A stretch of 64,000 nt of DNA from Microbacterium terregens (GTDB taxonomy: Bacteria > Actinomycetota > Actinomycetes > Actinomycetales > Microbacteriaceae), in assembly GCF_039534975.1 (NCBI RefSeq), contig NZ_BAAAWH010000001.1, positions 310,001 to 374,000 on the forward strand. The letters are read 5' to 3'. Below, in pieces: positions 15,472 to 25,168 of the stretch. A program made the translations under genes and the position numbers. The notes under the pieces are model-generated. The model had not been told where the DNA came from. It searched no databases and saw nothing but the letters and a program-made list of their open reading frames with translations. Within the stretch, counting starts at the first letter, position 1, and every line of letters starts with the position of its first letter.

Positions 15472-18212
15472 CAGATGTAGGCCAGCAGACGTCTCGGCGT
15501 CGGTTCCACGGACACCGTGTCGGTCGCGGTCGCGGTGTTGCCCGCGGCATCCTTCGCCTCGTACGTGAAGGTGTACTTCGCGCCGACCACCGCCTTCACC
15601 GAGAAGCTCCGGTCGGTAAGCTGGCGCACGATCGCCTTCTTGTTTCCGCTCGCCGCGGCGGACAGGAGCCGAACGGTGACCTCGCCTCTCTCGTCAGCCG
15701 CGTCCACGGTCAGCGTCACCGTGCGCGTCTTGCCGTTGGGGGGAAAGAGGAAGGCCGGATCCGCGGTCACGGTGAGCGTCGGCGGGATCGTGTCCGGTGG
15801 TGTCAGGTCCAGGCCGACGATCACCGGGTCGTGGTCGCTGGAGCGGTAGGGGTCCGGCGCGAACAGCGCATCCTGCGCGGGTGCCTTGAAGGACATGTCG
15901 TAGTCGATCAGGCTCGGCTCGTCCGCGTTGATGTGCCATGCGGCCGCTCCGGTCACATCGCCCGCCAGAGCCGGGCCGGCGAGCGCGTAGTCGAGGTAGC
16001 CGAGCTGTCCGTCGAACACGTAGGAGTAGGCGTTCTCGCCCTGGTACTGCGCGAGCAGGTCGGTGAACCCGCCCGCGAGGAGCTCCGCGATCGGCGCCTC
16101 CTTGTCGTAGGAGTTCAGGTCTCCGATGATCAGCTCGTGCCCGGCGCCCTGTCCGGTCGGGTCGGTCGCCAACCAGTCGCTGAGGGCGGCGGCGGCCTGC
16201 GTCCGCGTGATGTTGCAGTTGCCCGCGCCGTCGCCCGTGTCGGGGTCGCCCACGGCGTTGCAGTCGGAGCCCTTCGACTTGAGGTGGTTCACCACGACCG
16301 TGACCTTGCCTCCGTCTGCGTCGGCGAACGTCTGGGTCAGGCCCGGCCGGTTGTAATCATCCAGCCAGCGCGCGTCCTTGTCTTGAGCCATGAGTGCGAA
16401 GTTCCCGACCGGCGTGACGGAGGCCGGCTTGTAGATGAGCGCCGTGGTGATCACATCGGTGCCGATCGGGCCGGTTTCGATGTAGTCGTACACGTCCCCG
16501 TGAAGGTGATCGTTCAGCGCTGTGGTCAGGGCGGCGAGCGCGGTTCCGTTGTTCTCGATCTCGATCAGGCCGAACACGTCGGCGTCGATCTCAGCGAGAG
16601 CGGCGACGATCTTGGCCTGCTGACGCTCGAACTCCGCCTCGTCGTTCGCTCCGCGGGCGTCCGGTCCCGTCAGGGTGGTGAAGTAGTTGAGCACGTTGAA
16701 GCTGGACACCGTGAGATCGCCGCCGACGTCCGGGGTCGCGGTGCGCGCGTTCACGGACGCGTAGTCGGCGCCCTCGGTCGGCTGAATCGCCCACGTGTCG
16801 GACCGGTAGTCCAGGACGCCGGTCGCGTTGGTGACGAGATCTCCACCGCGGAACGTGTTCTCCAGCGTGAACGCTTCGCCGTTGGGGTGGATGGCGGGAT
16901 CCGGATTCTGTGCGCTGCGACCGTCATCGATCGTGATCCGCTCGGCGAGGTTCCGCTGCGCCAGGGCGGTCGCCTCGGCCGACCCCGGAGAGAACACCGC
17001 CGTCGGTGTCATCTGACGGTCCAGCCCCACGTCGATGGTGCCGTACCGCCCGTACTCGAAGTACTCGAGGACCGTGAGGCTCTGGGGGAGCGTCACGTAC
17101 ATGCTCTCTACTGCTTCGCGCTGCTCTGTGCTCGCCGGCAGCGTCAACGGCACGGCATCCGGCAGCGCGGCGCCGGTCGCACACACCTCGACGTCAGCGG
17201 CGTCGATCCTGGTCAGCTCCACGGCTGCCCCTCCGCTGCCGGATTCGCTCACCGGGCCGGCGACGTTGACGATGGCGCCCACCGCGACGTCCGTCCCGGT
17301 GGGCGCGGAGACGAAGATGCCGTCCGAGGTCGCGGAGTCGCCGTCCCCGGCATCCTGAAGGTAGTAGCCGCCGAACCCGCCGGCGGCTTGGAAATCGCCG
17401 ACCACCGTGCCTTCGATGCGCACCGTCGACCCGGCAACCGGCGAGAGCGCGCCACTGCCCTGTACCGACCCGATCGTGACCACTTCGAGTTCGCATCCCG
17501 CCTCGCCGGCAGGAGGACCGACCGGCGGCGCGGTCAGCGAGTTGGCGGCACCGGGCGTGTTGGCGGCCTCACCCGCCACGAGCGTGCCCGCATTGCCCGG
17601 GATGCCGGCAAGGTCGAAGTCGTTGCGCACCCAGTCGCCGACGAGGTCGGTATCGGTGCCGTCGGGGATGCGCGAGGCCGCGCCGGGCGCGAACGGCAAG
17701 CCGTCGTACGAGACCCCGAGGGCCACGCCGCCGTACGTCAGATCGCCCGCGCCGCCGTCGTTGACCGCGACGGCGTCGACCACCGAGAACCCGAGGCCGT
17801 CGTCGATGACCCCATCGTCGTTCGCATCGATGTCCGATCCCGCGGCCGGGATCGTCCCCGTGATCAGCAGAAGGCTGATCGTGCCGTTCTCGAGCGCGTT
17901 GGCGGCGAGGGTGGCGAGCGAGCGACCGGATGCGTCCGGTGCCGCGAAGGAGATGACCTCATCGACCACGCCGAAGGCCGGCACGGATCCGCCGGCGTCG
18001 CCCTCGATCTCGAGGACGCGCACGCCGGACAGATCGGTGGCCGGTGCGGCCAGCAGTTCCACATACTCGACGTCGGTGCCGGTCGTACTGGCCGAGAACT
18101 CGTTGATCACGGGCGCGCCATCGGCAGCCACCGCGGGGGAAGTCATCCCCGACAGTCCGGCGACCAGCGCGACGGTGAGGATGGATGCCGGAAAAACGGG
18201 GGGACGGCGCAC
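15432..18212 (-). CDS. ExeM/NucH-family extracellular endonuclease
   Basis: The 926-residue protein has a Sec signal peptide (about residues 1-29, ending AVAADG). It continues with a lamin-tail-like domain (INEFSASTTGTDVEYVELL), an OB-fold region around SVQGSGALSPVAGSTVRIEG, and an endonuclease/exonuclease/phosphatase domain. Key segments of the last are LTVSSFNVLNYF, LIEIENNG, NHLKSKGSDCN, IGDLNSYDKEAPI and SSDHDPVIVGLD, covering metal and catalytic residues. The C-terminus is an Ig/HYR-like domain (LTVTADPAFLFPPNGKTRTV). It likely degrades extracellular DNA for nutrients or biofilm remodelling. The GTG start at 18212 gives a proper signal peptide. Confidence 0.9.
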   Translation of the reverse strand: MRRPPVFPASILTVALVAGLSGMTSPAVAADGAPVINEFSASTTGTDVEYVELLAAPATDLSGVRVLEIEGDAGGSVPAFGVVDEVISFAAPDASGRSLATLAANALENGTISLLLITGTIPAAGSDIDANDDGVIDDGLGFSVVDAVAVNDGGAGDLTYGGVALGVSYDGLPFAPGAASRIPDGTDTDLVGDWVRNDFDLAGIPGNAGTLVAGEAANTPGAANSLTAPPVGPPAGEAGCELEVVTIGSVQGSGALSPVAGSTVRIEGTVVGDFQAAGGFGGYYLQDAGDGDSATSDGIFVSAPTGTDVAVGAIVNVAGPVSESGSGGAAVELTRIDAADVEVCATGAALPDAVPLTLPASTEQREAVESMYVTLPQSLTVLEYFEYGRYGTIDVGLDRQMTPTAVFSPGSAEATALAQRNLAERITIDDGRSAQNPDPAIHPNGEAFTLENTFRGGDLVTNATGVLDYRSDTWAIQPTEGADYASVNARTATPDVGGDLTVSSFNVLNYFTTLTGPDARGANDEAEFERQQAKIVAALAEIDADVFGLIEIENNGTALAALTTALNDHLHGDVYDYIETGPIGTDVITTALIYKPASVTPVGNFALMAQDKDARWLDDYNRPGLTQTFADADGGKVTVVVNHLKSKGSDCNAVGDPDTGDGAGNCNITRTQAAAALSDWLATDPTGQGAGHELIIGDLNSYDKEAPIAELLAGGFTDLLAQYQGENAYSYVFDGQLGYLDYALAGPALAGDVTGAAAWHINADEPSLIDYDMSFKAPAQDALFAPDPYRSSDHDPVIVGLDLTPPDTIPPTLTVTADPAFLFPPNGKTRTVTLTVDAADERGEVTVRLLSAAASGNKKAIVRQLTDRSFSVKAVVGAKYTFTYEAKDAAGNTATATDTVSVEPTPRRLLAYICQIVERTAGSICR

Positions 18213-18477
18213 GGCGCACTCCGATCTAGGGGGGTCGTCGGAAGTTCCCGGCCAGGCTATGCGAAACCCCCGACAGGCAACACCCCACCCGCCGACCCTC
18301 CCGCGCGCCGCACCGGGTGGTGGCGGTGCACCGCGGTCCCGTCGGGCAAGGGACGCGTGGCGGCCGCTCGGTATGATCGGACTGCACGCCGGGTGCTCTG
18401 CCCGGCAGTCCTCACCCCGCGATCCGCCCCCGCGAATCCATCGCTCGGCGGTCGGAACGCGTCCCGACGGGAGTCCC

Positions 18478-19857
18478 GTGTCTTCTCTTCCTCCCCAGCC
18501 GCTGAGCCCGCTCGACGGCCGCTACTTCGCTGCGGTCGGCGAGCTCGCCGACTACCTCTCCGAGGCGGGGTTGAATCGCGCGCGCGTCGAGGTCGAGGTC
18601 GAATGGCTCCTCACGCTCACCGACCGGTCGCTGTTCGGCACCGCGCCTCTCCCCGAGACGGACAAGGAGCAGTTGCGCGCCCTGTATCGCGACTTCGGCC
18701 AGGTCGAGATCGACTGGCTCGCCGAGAAGGAAGCCGTCACCCGGCACGATGTGAAGGCCGTCGAGTACCTCGTGCGCGACCGGCTCTCGAGCCTCGGTCT
18801 CGAGGCGGTCGCCGAACTGACGCACTTCGCGTGCACGAGCGAGGACATCAACTCCGCCTCCTACGCGCTCACCGTCCAGCGCGCGATCACGACGGTCTGG
18901 CTGCCCAAGCTGCGCGCGGTGATCGACGCACTGCGCGGGCTGGCCCAGCAGCATCGGGATGCCGCGATGCTCGCGCGCACGCACGGGCAACCCGCCACGC
19001 CCACCACGATGGGCAAGGAGATCGCGGTCTTCGTCTGGCGGTTGGAGCGGGTCGCGGCGCAGGTCGCGGCATCCGAGTATCTGGCGAAGTTCTCCGGCGC
19101 GACCGGCACCTGGTCCGCCCACCTCGCCGCCGACCCCGATGTCGACTGGCCGGCGCTGACCCGGACGTTCATCGAGGGTCTGGGGATCGGGTTCAACCCG
19201 CTGACCACGCAGATCGAGTCGCACGACTGGCAGGTCGAGCTCTACGACCGGGTGCGGCACGCCGGCGGGATCCTGCACAACCTCGCGACCGATGTGTGGA
19301 CCTACATCTCGCTCGGCTACTTCTCGCAGATCCCCGTCGCAGGCGCCACCGGGTCATCGACGATGCCGCACAAGATCAACCCGATCCGCTTCGAGAACGC
19401 CGAGGCGAACCTCGAGATCGCCGGCGGGCTGCTCACGACTCTCGCAGCGACGCTGGTGACCTCACGGCTGCAGCGCGACCTGACCGACTCGACCACTCAG
19501 CGCAACATCGGCGTTGCGCTGGGGCACTCCCTGCTCGCACTGGACAACCTGCAGCGCGGACTCGGTGAGATCTCACTGGCGCAGCCGGTGCTCGATGCCG
19601 ACCTCGACGCGAACTGGGAGGTGCTCGCCGAGGCGATCCAGACCGTGGTGCGTGCCGAAATCGCCGCCGGGCGCTCGCAGATCACCGACCCCTACGCGCT
19701 GCTGAAGGAGCTCACCCGCGGGCGCCGCGTGGGCGGTGCGCAGCTGGCGGAGTTCGTCGGAGGCCTGGACATCGGAGACGCGGCCAAGCAGCGCCTCCTC
19801 GCCCTGACGCCCGCGACGTACGTCGGGCTGGCGTCGCAGCTGGTGGACGAGCTCTAG
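18478..19857 (+). CDS. purB: Adenylosuccinate lyase
   Basis: This enzyme acts twice in purine synthesis, on SAICAR and on adenylosuccinate, releasing fumarate. The 459-residue protein has the fumarase-superfamily signature GSSTMPHKINPIRFENAEAN containing the flexible catalytic loop, the HFACTSEDINSASYAL region and RTHGQPATPTTMGKE with the active-site His. The GTG at 18478 starts the family N-terminus SSLPPQPLSPLDGRYFAAVG. The 265-nt region before it holds no visible gene. Confidence 0.96.
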   Translation: MSSLPPQPLSPLDGRYFAAVGELADYLSEAGLNRARVEVEVEWLLTLTDRSLFGTAPLPETDKEQLRALYRDFGQVEIDWLAEKEAVTRHDVKAVEYLVRDRLSSLGLEAVAELTHFACTSEDINSASYALTVQRAITTVWLPKLRAVIDALRGLAQQHRDAAMLARTHGQPATPTTMGKEIAVFVWRLERVAAQVAASEYLAKFSGATGTWSAHLAADPDVDWPALTRTFIEGLGIGFNPLTTQIESHDWQVELYDRVRHAGGILHNLATDVWTYISLGYFSQIPVAGATGSSTMPHKINPIRFENAEANLEIAGGLLTTLAATLVTSRLQRDLTDSTTQRNIGVALGHSLLALDNLQRGLGEISLAQPVLDADLDANWEVLAEAIQTVVRAEIAAGRSQITDPYALLKELTRGRRVGGAQLAEFVGGLDIGDAAKQRLLALTPATYVGLASQLVDEL

Positions 19858-19873
19858 CCCGATCCCGCTCGCG

Positions 19874-20236
19874 TCAGATGTGCGTGCCGCCGGATGCCTC
19901 GGCATCCGGATCCGCGCCGTCCGAACGCGTGCCGCCCGCAGCGGTGTCGGGGTTCTCGCGCGGCTGCAGCACGGGGCGATCGATCGTCTTGGTCACCTGC
20001 GCCGGATCGATGGCGAGGAGCAGGAGCGAGACCGACAACAGGACGACGATGAAGGTGACGCCGGCGAAGATGAGGGCCAGCTGCAGCGCCGCGGGCGCCT
20101 GCTCCGGGCCGCGCTGCTGGAAGAACCCCATCGCGATGAGCGTGACGATGCCCGCGAACACCGCGGCCCCGAAGGCGAGCCCGAGCAGCTGCAGTGGCTT
20201 CATCAGGTCTCGGCGGGTGGGCTTGTCGTCGGTCAT
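19874..20236 (-). CDS. Small two-helix membrane protein, unknown
   Basis: The 120-residue protein has two membrane segments (about residues 16-40 and 51-75). Its hydrophilic tail is rich in Asp, Gly and Thr (NPDTAAGGTRSDGADPDAEA). No known family is recognised. Its ATG overlaps the stop of the upstream membrane protein as ATGA, so the two probably work together. Confidence 0.75.
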   Translation of the reverse strand: MTDDKPTRRDLMKPLQLLGLAFGAAVFAGIVTLIAMGFFQQRGPEQAPAALQLALIFAGVTFIVVLLSVSLLLLAIDPAQVTKTIDRPVLQPRENPDTAAGGTRSDGADPDAEASGGTHI

Positions 20237-20952
20237 GAGACGCCCCTTTCGTCGTTCGTCGTGCGTGTGGGCTCAGCGGGCCGCGCCGTCGCGGGCGCGG
20301 TGGCCTCCGCGCTCTCGGTGGTGACGGGCTGCCGCTTGCGCGGCGAGAATCCGGCGATGCCGAGGTAGACCGCGACGATCGCGGCGTAGGCGCCGAAGAT
20401 GCCGACGGCCAGGATGATCCCGGTGAGCGTGAAGGTCGCGTTCGCGTCTTCGACCCGGTACTGCAACGCGTACTGCGCCGGAACGAGCAGCAGCGCCAGG
20501 CCCAGCACGAGGGTGAGGACGCCGATGACGAGCGCGTCGCGAGACTCGGTGCGGGCGGGTTCCGCCGGCGGCTGCAGACGACGAGCCTCGCGCAGACTCC
20601 GCGCGCCGGCGATCGTCTCGACCAGTCCGGTCGTCAGTGCCCACGCGATCACGAGAACGAAGAATGTGGTGACCGACCGCAGCGGTACGACACCGCCGGC
20701 CATACCGGCGGCCACGGAGAGGACACCCAGGAGCACGGCCGGCCAGCGCTGGCCCGAGGGATACACCAGCCACGCGGCTACCAGCAGGACCAGCGCGTTC
20801 ACGAGCACGAACCCGCTGAAGATGGACAGACCGACCGCCGCGGAGTGATCGGGCGAGAAGGTGACCATGACAGCCGCGATCGCCGCGCTGGCAGCTCTCG
20901 CCAGCTGCACGTGGCGCACATCGAAGGTGCGGGCTGCGGGGGTTCTGGTCAC
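20233..20952 (-). CDS. Multi-spanning membrane protein, unknown
   Basis: The 239-residue protein has about six hydrophobic segments, for example FSGFVLVNALVLLVAAWLVY and DALVIGVLTLVLGLALLL, and a charged C-terminal tail (FSPRKRQPVTTES). It resembles the actinobacterial HdeD/DUF308-like small membrane proteins only in general architecture. The GTG at 20952 follows an AGGAATCCCC site and fits better than longer starts. It is translationally coupled to the downstream 120-residue protein. Confidence 0.7.
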   Translation of the reverse strand: MTRTPAARTFDVRHVQLARAASAAIAAVMVTFSPDHSAAVGLSIFSGFVLVNALVLLVAAWLVYPSGQRWPAVLLGVLSVAAGMAGGVVPLRSVTTFFVLVIAWALTTGLVETIAGARSLREARRLQPPAEPARTESRDALVIGVLTLVLGLALLLVPAQYALQYRVEDANATFTLTGIILAVGIFGAYAAIVAVYLGIAGFSPRKRQPVTTESAEATAPATARPAEPTRTTNDERGVS

Positions 20953-21091
20953 GGGGATTCCTGGCGCGGAGTGGTTCCTGCGTTCACAGGACGGATCCAT
21001 CCAGTCTAGTTCGTGCGCGCATGTGGGCCCGCTGGGCGCGAGTCGCCCGACGCGTGTACCCGCGGTGCCGTCGTGTCGATCCGACTGTGCG

Positions 21092-22459
21092 CTACAGCCC
21101 CACGGCCATGTCGGTGAAGCGGGAGAAGTGACCCTGGAACGCGACGGTGATCGTGTCGGTCGGACCGTTGCGGTGCTTGGCGATGATGAGGTCTGCCTCG
21201 CCCGCGCGGGGGCTGTCCTTCTCGTAGGCGGCCTCGCGGTGCAGCAGTACGACCATGTCGGCGTCCTGCTCGATCGACCCCGACTCACGCAGGTCTGACA
21301 GTGCGGGCTTCTTGTCGGCACGCTGCTCGGCGCCACGGTTCAGCTGCGACAGTGCGATGACCGGCACTTGCAGCTCCTTGGCCAGAAGCTTCAGCGCACG
21401 CGAGAACTCCGAGACCTCCTGCTGGCGCGACTCGACGCGCTTGCCGCTCGTCATCAGCTGCAGGTAGTCGATGACGACCATCTTCAGCCCCTCGCGCTGC
21501 TTGAGTCGTCGGCACTTCGCCCGGATCTCGACCAGCGTCATGTTCGGGCTGTCGTCGATGTAGAGGGGTGCGTCGTTGATGCGACCGCGGGTCGAGGCGA
21601 TCGTGGTCCAGTCGCGCGAGTCGAGCGTGCCCTTGCGCATGTTCTGCAGCGGCACGGAACCCTCGGCGCTCATCAGGCGCATCGCGATCTCGCTGCGCCC
21701 CATCTCGAGCGAGAAGAAGATCGTCGGAAAGTTGTGCTTGACCGCGGCGGTGCGGGCGAAGTCCAGCGCGAGGGTGGACTTACCCATGGCCGGACGCGCG
21801 GCGATGATGATCATCTGGCCCGGGTGCAGACCGTTGGTGAGCTGGTCCAGCCCCGAGAAGCCCGTCGGGATGCCGGTCATCTGACCGTCGCGACCGCGGG
21901 CGGCCTCGATCTCGTCGATGGCCGCGCTGACGGCGACCTCGAGCGGCACATAGTCCTCGGCGGCGTCGGCCCCGGTCACGCCGTAGATCTCGGCCTGCGC
22001 GTTGTTGACCAGGTCCAGCGCTTCGCCCTGACCCGAGTAGCCCATCTGCACGATGCGCGTGCCGGCGTCCACGAGCCGGCGCAGCAGCGCGCGCTCCGCG
22101 ACGATCGAGGCGTAGTAGCCCGCGTTGGCCGCGGTCGGCACGATCGAGGTCAGGGTGTGCAGGTAATCCGCACCGCCGGCGCGCTGCAGTTCGCCGGTCT
22201 TGATCAGCTCGTCGGTCACCGCGACGACGTCGGTGGGCTCGCCATGCGAGTAGAGGGTGAGGATCGCCTCGAAGATCAGCTCATGCTTGGGAACGTAGAA
22301 GTCGGCGCCGCGCAGGGTCTCGATGACGTCGGCCACGGCATCCTTCGAAAGGAGCATGCCGCCCAGGGCGCTCTGCTCGGCGAGCAGGTCGTGCGGGGGG
22401 GTGCGCTCGTGCTCCCGGCGGCCACCGAGGCGTTCCTCCGAGATGTCGGCAATCGACAT
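21092..22459 (-). CDS. dnaB: Replicative DNA helicase DnaB
   Basis: This 455-residue hexameric helicase unwinds DNA at the fork. The N-terminal domain (about 20-120) begins PPHDLLAEQSALGGMLLSKD. The C-terminal RecA-like domain carries Walker A ARPAMGKSTLALDFAR, Walker B VVIDYLQLM and the VIALSQLNRGAEQRADKKP arginine-finger region. No intein is visible. The ATG at 22459 has a GGAGG site 8 nt upstream. The DnaA-box region just upstream is unusual for this gene. Confidence 0.96.
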   Translation of the reverse strand: MSIADISEERLGGRREHERTPPHDLLAEQSALGGMLLSKDAVADVIETLRGADFYVPKHELIFEAILTLYSHGEPTDVVAVTDELIKTGELQRAGGADYLHTLTSIVPTAANAGYYASIVAERALLRRLVDAGTRIVQMGYSGQGEALDLVNNAQAEIYGVTGADAAEDYVPLEVAVSAAIDEIEAARGRDGQMTGIPTGFSGLDQLTNGLHPGQMIIIAARPAMGKSTLALDFARTAAVKHNFPTIFFSLEMGRSEIAMRLMSAEGSVPLQNMRKGTLDSRDWTTIASTRGRINDAPLYIDDSPNMTLVEIRAKCRRLKQREGLKMVVIDYLQLMTSGKRVESRQQEVSEFSRALKLLAKELQVPVIALSQLNRGAEQRADKKPALSDLRESGSIEQDADMVVLLHREAAYEKDSPRAGEADLIIAKHRNGPTDTITVAFQGHFSRFTDMAVGL

Positions 22460-22678
22460 ATGCACTGTCCTCCACGTTTCTGGCCATGCAAAAGCTACGA
22501 CCCGGGGTTGCGTTGGGCGCGGACGCACTCCGGCAAGGCGACGTCGAATGCCTCCGGCATCCCTCGCCCTGTTCAGCAGAACACGAACCCCTGACAGCCG
22601 TCTGCACCGACGGCAGCGCGTCATTCCCCCTGGGCGCACCCCACGCTAGGCAGGGGCGAGACGGCCCGCAACAGCGCC

Positions 22679-22744
22679 TGTGGATAACTCTGTGGAGAGG
22701 CTGCGCGAAACGCCGCCCAGCCTGTGCACAACACCTGTGGATAA
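22679..22744. promoter_or_regulatory. Two perfect DnaA boxes upstream of dnaB
   Basis: TGTGGATAA occurs at 22679-22687 and 22736-22744 in the same orientation, 57 bp apart, and degenerate boxes lie between. They are followed by an unusually AT-rich stretch (about 22741-22800) and an inverted repeat CCAGGG/CCCTGG at 22787-22806. Direct repeats follow: GATGTGC at 22821 and 22851, CTTGAAG at 22827 and 22839. These features and the terminator at 22960-23006 are all that the 22460-23062 gap shows; no gene is evident. Confidence 0.8.
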
Positions 22745-22959
22745 CTTTCTCATTCAGCCGATTCCAAGAATATTTTCATATCCGGACCAGGGTTTTATCA
22801 CCCTGGACGCTGTGGAATCAGATGTGCTTGAAGTACCACTTGAAGGTTGAGATGTGCAACGACGCCCTGTGCACAATTCCGGCGCCGTACGCGCGAGGGG
22901 GACGAGCTCTCCACGTGACCGCGCGGGCCGCACGCTCCGGTCAGACGGTCGCGAAAAGG

Positions 22960-23006
22960 CGGATGCCGCAGACCAGGACCCTCGGGGAGGGCGTCTGCGG
23001 CATCCG
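22960..23006 (-). terminator. Terminator of the rpsF-ssb-rpsR-rplI unit
   Basis: Perfect 13-bp arms at 22960-22972 (CGGATGCCGCAGA) and 22994-23006 flank a 21-nt loop. On the minus strand a CCTTTT stretch follows the hairpin. It lies 56 nt past the rplI stop. Confidence 0.75.
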
Positions 23007-23062
23007 TCATACCCGGATCCCGATTCGGCGCTGATGCGCCTGTGCGGTCCCGAGCGGTGTTG

Positions 23063-23515
23063 CTACTTGGCTGCGACCACCAGCAGCGTGATCACGGCGG
23101 TGAGGTCGTCGCGCAGGCGAACGGTCGCCTCGTGCTCGCCCACCGACTTGATCGGAGAGGTGATCTGGATCTTGCGCTTGTCGAGATCGCCCAGGCCTGC
23201 GGCCTTGACGGCGTCCGCGACATCGCCGGTCTTGACCGAGCCGAACAGACGTCCTTCGGCACCGGCCTTGACGGCGAGCTTGACCTTGTTCGACTCGAGG
23301 GCGTCCTTGAGTGCGACGGCCTCTTCGTGGTCGTGGATCGCACGCGACTCGCGGCCGGCGCGAATCGACGCGACCTGCTTCTCGCCACCGCGGCTCCACG
23401 CCACAGCAAAGCCCTGGGGGATGAGGTAGTTGCGGGCGTACCCGTTCTTGACCTCGACCACGTCGCCGGCGCTTCCGAGCCCGGCGACCTCATTCGTGAG
23501 AATCAGCTTCGACAT
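23063..23515 (-). CDS. rplI: Ribosomal protein L9
   Basis: The 150-residue protein has the two L9 domains joined by a long helix. The N-terminal domain carries [20 protein letters not shown] followed by YLIPQGFAV; the C-terminal domain includes [17 protein letters not shown]. It is the last gene of the rpsF-ssb-rpsR-rplI unit, 11 nt after rpsR. Confidence 0.97.
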   Translation of the reverse strand: MSKLILTNEVAGLGSAGDVVEVKNGYARNYLIPQGFAVAWSRGGEKQVASIRAGRESRAIHDHEEAVALKDALESNKVKLAVKAGAEGRLFGSVKTGDVADAVKAAGLGDLDKRKIQITSPIKSVGEHEATVRLRDDLTAVITLLVVAAK

Positions 23516-23526
23516 ATCCGGTTCCC

Positions 23527-23781
23527 CTACCTGCCGGCGCCGGCGTAAGGCAGGAGCGCCATTTCGCGCGCGTTCTTGATCGCACGTGCGATCAGACGCT
23601 GCTCCTGCACCGAGACACCGGTGATACGACGGGCGCGGATCTTCCCGCGCTCCGAAATGAACTTGCGGAGTGTGGCGACATCCTTGTAGTCGATGAGGCC
23701 AACGCGGGTCGGCTTCGCCGGGGCTGCGTTCTTCGCGCCCTTCCGCGGCTTGCGGCGGTCGCCGCTTGACTTTCCAGCCAT
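23527..23781 (-). CDS. rpsR: Ribosomal protein S18
   Basis: The 84-residue protein has the S18 core [20 protein letters not shown] followed by [20 protein letters not shown]. No zinc-binding cysteines are present. It binds with S6 on the 30S platform. The gap to ssb upstream (143 nt) contains one copy of the palindromic repeat family. Confidence 0.97.
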   Translation of the reverse strand: MAGKSSGDRRKPRKGAKNAAPAKPTRVGLIDYKDVATLRKFISERGKIRARRITGVSVQEQRLIARAIKNAREMALLPYAGAGR

Positions 23782-23838
23782 GTTGTTTCCTTTACTTGAA
23801 GAAGATCGGATGCCTCGTCAGAAGCTTCCGGGAACTGA

Positions 23839-23877
23839 AGGTCTCGATACGCCCGCCTCGCGGGCTTCTCGACCCTG
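23839..23877. repeat. Isolated copy of the TCGATACG palindromic repeat
   Basis: The sequence reads GGTCTCGATACGCCCGCCTC followed by GCGGGCTTCTCGACC. It is an imperfect palindrome of the same family as the large cluster at 41150-42590. It lies in the rpsR-ssb gap. Confidence 0.75.
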
Positions 23878-23924
23878 AGTCGCCGTCGCATCAACGCCGC
23901 TTCGCGGCACTGATCCGACTCGAC

Positions 23925-24440
23925 TCAAAACGGTGTGTCGTCGCCGTATGCGCCGGGAGCGGCCCACGAGTCGCCGCCGGCCGCTGCGGGTGCCCCGGCG
24001 GCCGGAGCCGTCTGGGTGCCAGGGGTCGACCACGGCTCTTCGGAGACCTGGCCACGGGACTGCCCGCCGCCGGAGGACGCCGCGCGAGTCACCTGAGCGG
24101 TCGCGTAACGCAGCGAAGGGCCGATCTCGTCGACCTCGAGTTCGATCGACGTGCGCTTCTCGCCCTCGCGGGTCTCGTAGGAGCGCTGCTTGAGGCGACC
24201 GGTCGCGATGACGCGGGAGCCCTTGGTCAGCGATCCGGCCACGTGCTCGGCGAATTCGCGCCACACGCTCGCGCGGAGGAACAGCGCTTCACCGTCCTTC
24301 CACTCGTTGGCCTGGCGGTCGAAGTTGCGCGGCGTCGACGCGATCGTGAAGTTCGCGACGGGGAGTCCGGTCTGCGTGTAACGCAGCTCGGGATCGGCCG
24401 TGAGGTTGCCCACGACGGTGATGATCGTCTCGCCGGCCAT
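23925..24440 (-). CDS. ssb: Single-stranded DNA-binding protein
   Basis: The 171-residue protein has an OB-fold N-terminal domain ([20 protein letters not shown] at the start). A disordered Gly/Ala/Ser linker follows, and the acidic tail ends YGDDTPF, the motif that recruits repair and replication partners. It lies 5 nt after rpsF. Confidence 0.96.
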   Translation of the reverse strand: MAGETIITVVGNLTADPELRYTQTGLPVANFTIASTPRNFDRQANEWKDGEALFLRASVWREFAEHVAGSLTKGSRVIATGRLKQRSYETREGEKRTSIELEVDEIGPSLRYATAQVTRAASSGGGQSRGQVSEEPWSTPGTQTAPAAGAPAAAGGDSWAAPGAYGDDTPF

Positions 24441-24445
24441 CGTCG

Positions 24446-24829
24446 TTACGCGTCCTGCTTGACGGGCTTCGCCGGGCGGGCCGCCTTGCGCGCTGCCTTC
24501 TCGTCGGCGCGCTGCTTCTCGGAGGCGATCATCGCGATCGCTTCTTCGGCGCGGAGGACCTTGGTGCGCATGATCTGCTCGCTGAGGCCCATCTGACGGT
24601 CGAGCTCCTGCGTGGCAGCGCTCGTCGCGGTGAAGCTCACGACGGCATAGATGCCCTCGGTCTTCTTCTGGATCTCATACGCGAGACGACGGCGGCCCCA
24701 AATGTCGACGTTGTCGATCGAGCCACCGTCTGCGGTGATGACCTTCAGGAACTTGTCGAGACTCGGAGCGACCAGGCGCTCGTCGATCTCGGGCTGGAAG
24801 ATGACCATGAGTTCGTACTGGTGCGTCAC
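24446..24829 (-). CDS. rpsF: Ribosomal protein S6
   Basis: The 127-residue protein has the S6 fold with [20 protein letters not shown] and [20 protein letters not shown]. An Ala/Lys-rich C-terminal extension is present. The GTG start follows a strong GGAGGT site. It heads the rpsF-ssb-rpsR-rplI unit. Confidence 0.96.
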   Translation of the reverse strand: MTHQYELMVIFQPEIDERLVAPSLDKFLKVITADGGSIDNVDIWGRRRLAYEIQKKTEGIYAVVSFTATSAATQELDRQMGLSEQIMRTKVLRAEEAIAMIASEKQRADEKAARKAARPAKPVKQDA

Positions 24830-24855
24830 TGACCCACCTCCTTCGGACTAGAACG

Positions 24856-24878
24856 GCTGCCGGGCATTTCCCGACAGC
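24856..24878 (-). promoter_or_regulatory. Hairpin in the rpsF leader
   Basis: Nine-bp arms at 24856-24864 and 24870-24878 (one G-T wobble) with a 5-nt loop lie about 27 nt before the rpsF start. Many bacteria have an S6:S18-binding leader RNA here, so an autoregulatory role is possible; the consensus was not verified. Nothing else is evident in the 24830-25168 gap between the divergent genes. Confidence 0.4.
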
Positions 24879-25168
24879 AGGAGGGTGTGTGCACGTGTCA
24901 CGGGCTTCCGCGCACTGGGGCGCTGCCGGACAACCTTGACAGTCTAGCGGATCGGCGGCGCGCTCCTGAATCCGCACCGCGCGGCGCCGTGCGTGGAGCC
25001 GCTTGTGAAACCCCGGGGGTTCTGTTCTCGCCGGTCGCACGGGAGAGGCCGCCGGTCCACTCCGTCCCGCGTTTTCGACGCGGCGCGCGCTGCTCGCCGT
25101 TCGCCGCGTGGAACACGTCGCCGGGTAGCGTGATCGGCATGGACAGGATGCCGGGGGCCGGAGAACCG

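Noticed and set aside
15831..19568. Very long open frame on the plus strand opposite the nuclease gene
   Set aside because: It is a high-GC shadow: the sequence is low-complexity, crosses the purB start and has no recognisable domain, whereas the minus-strand nuclease has clear motifs.
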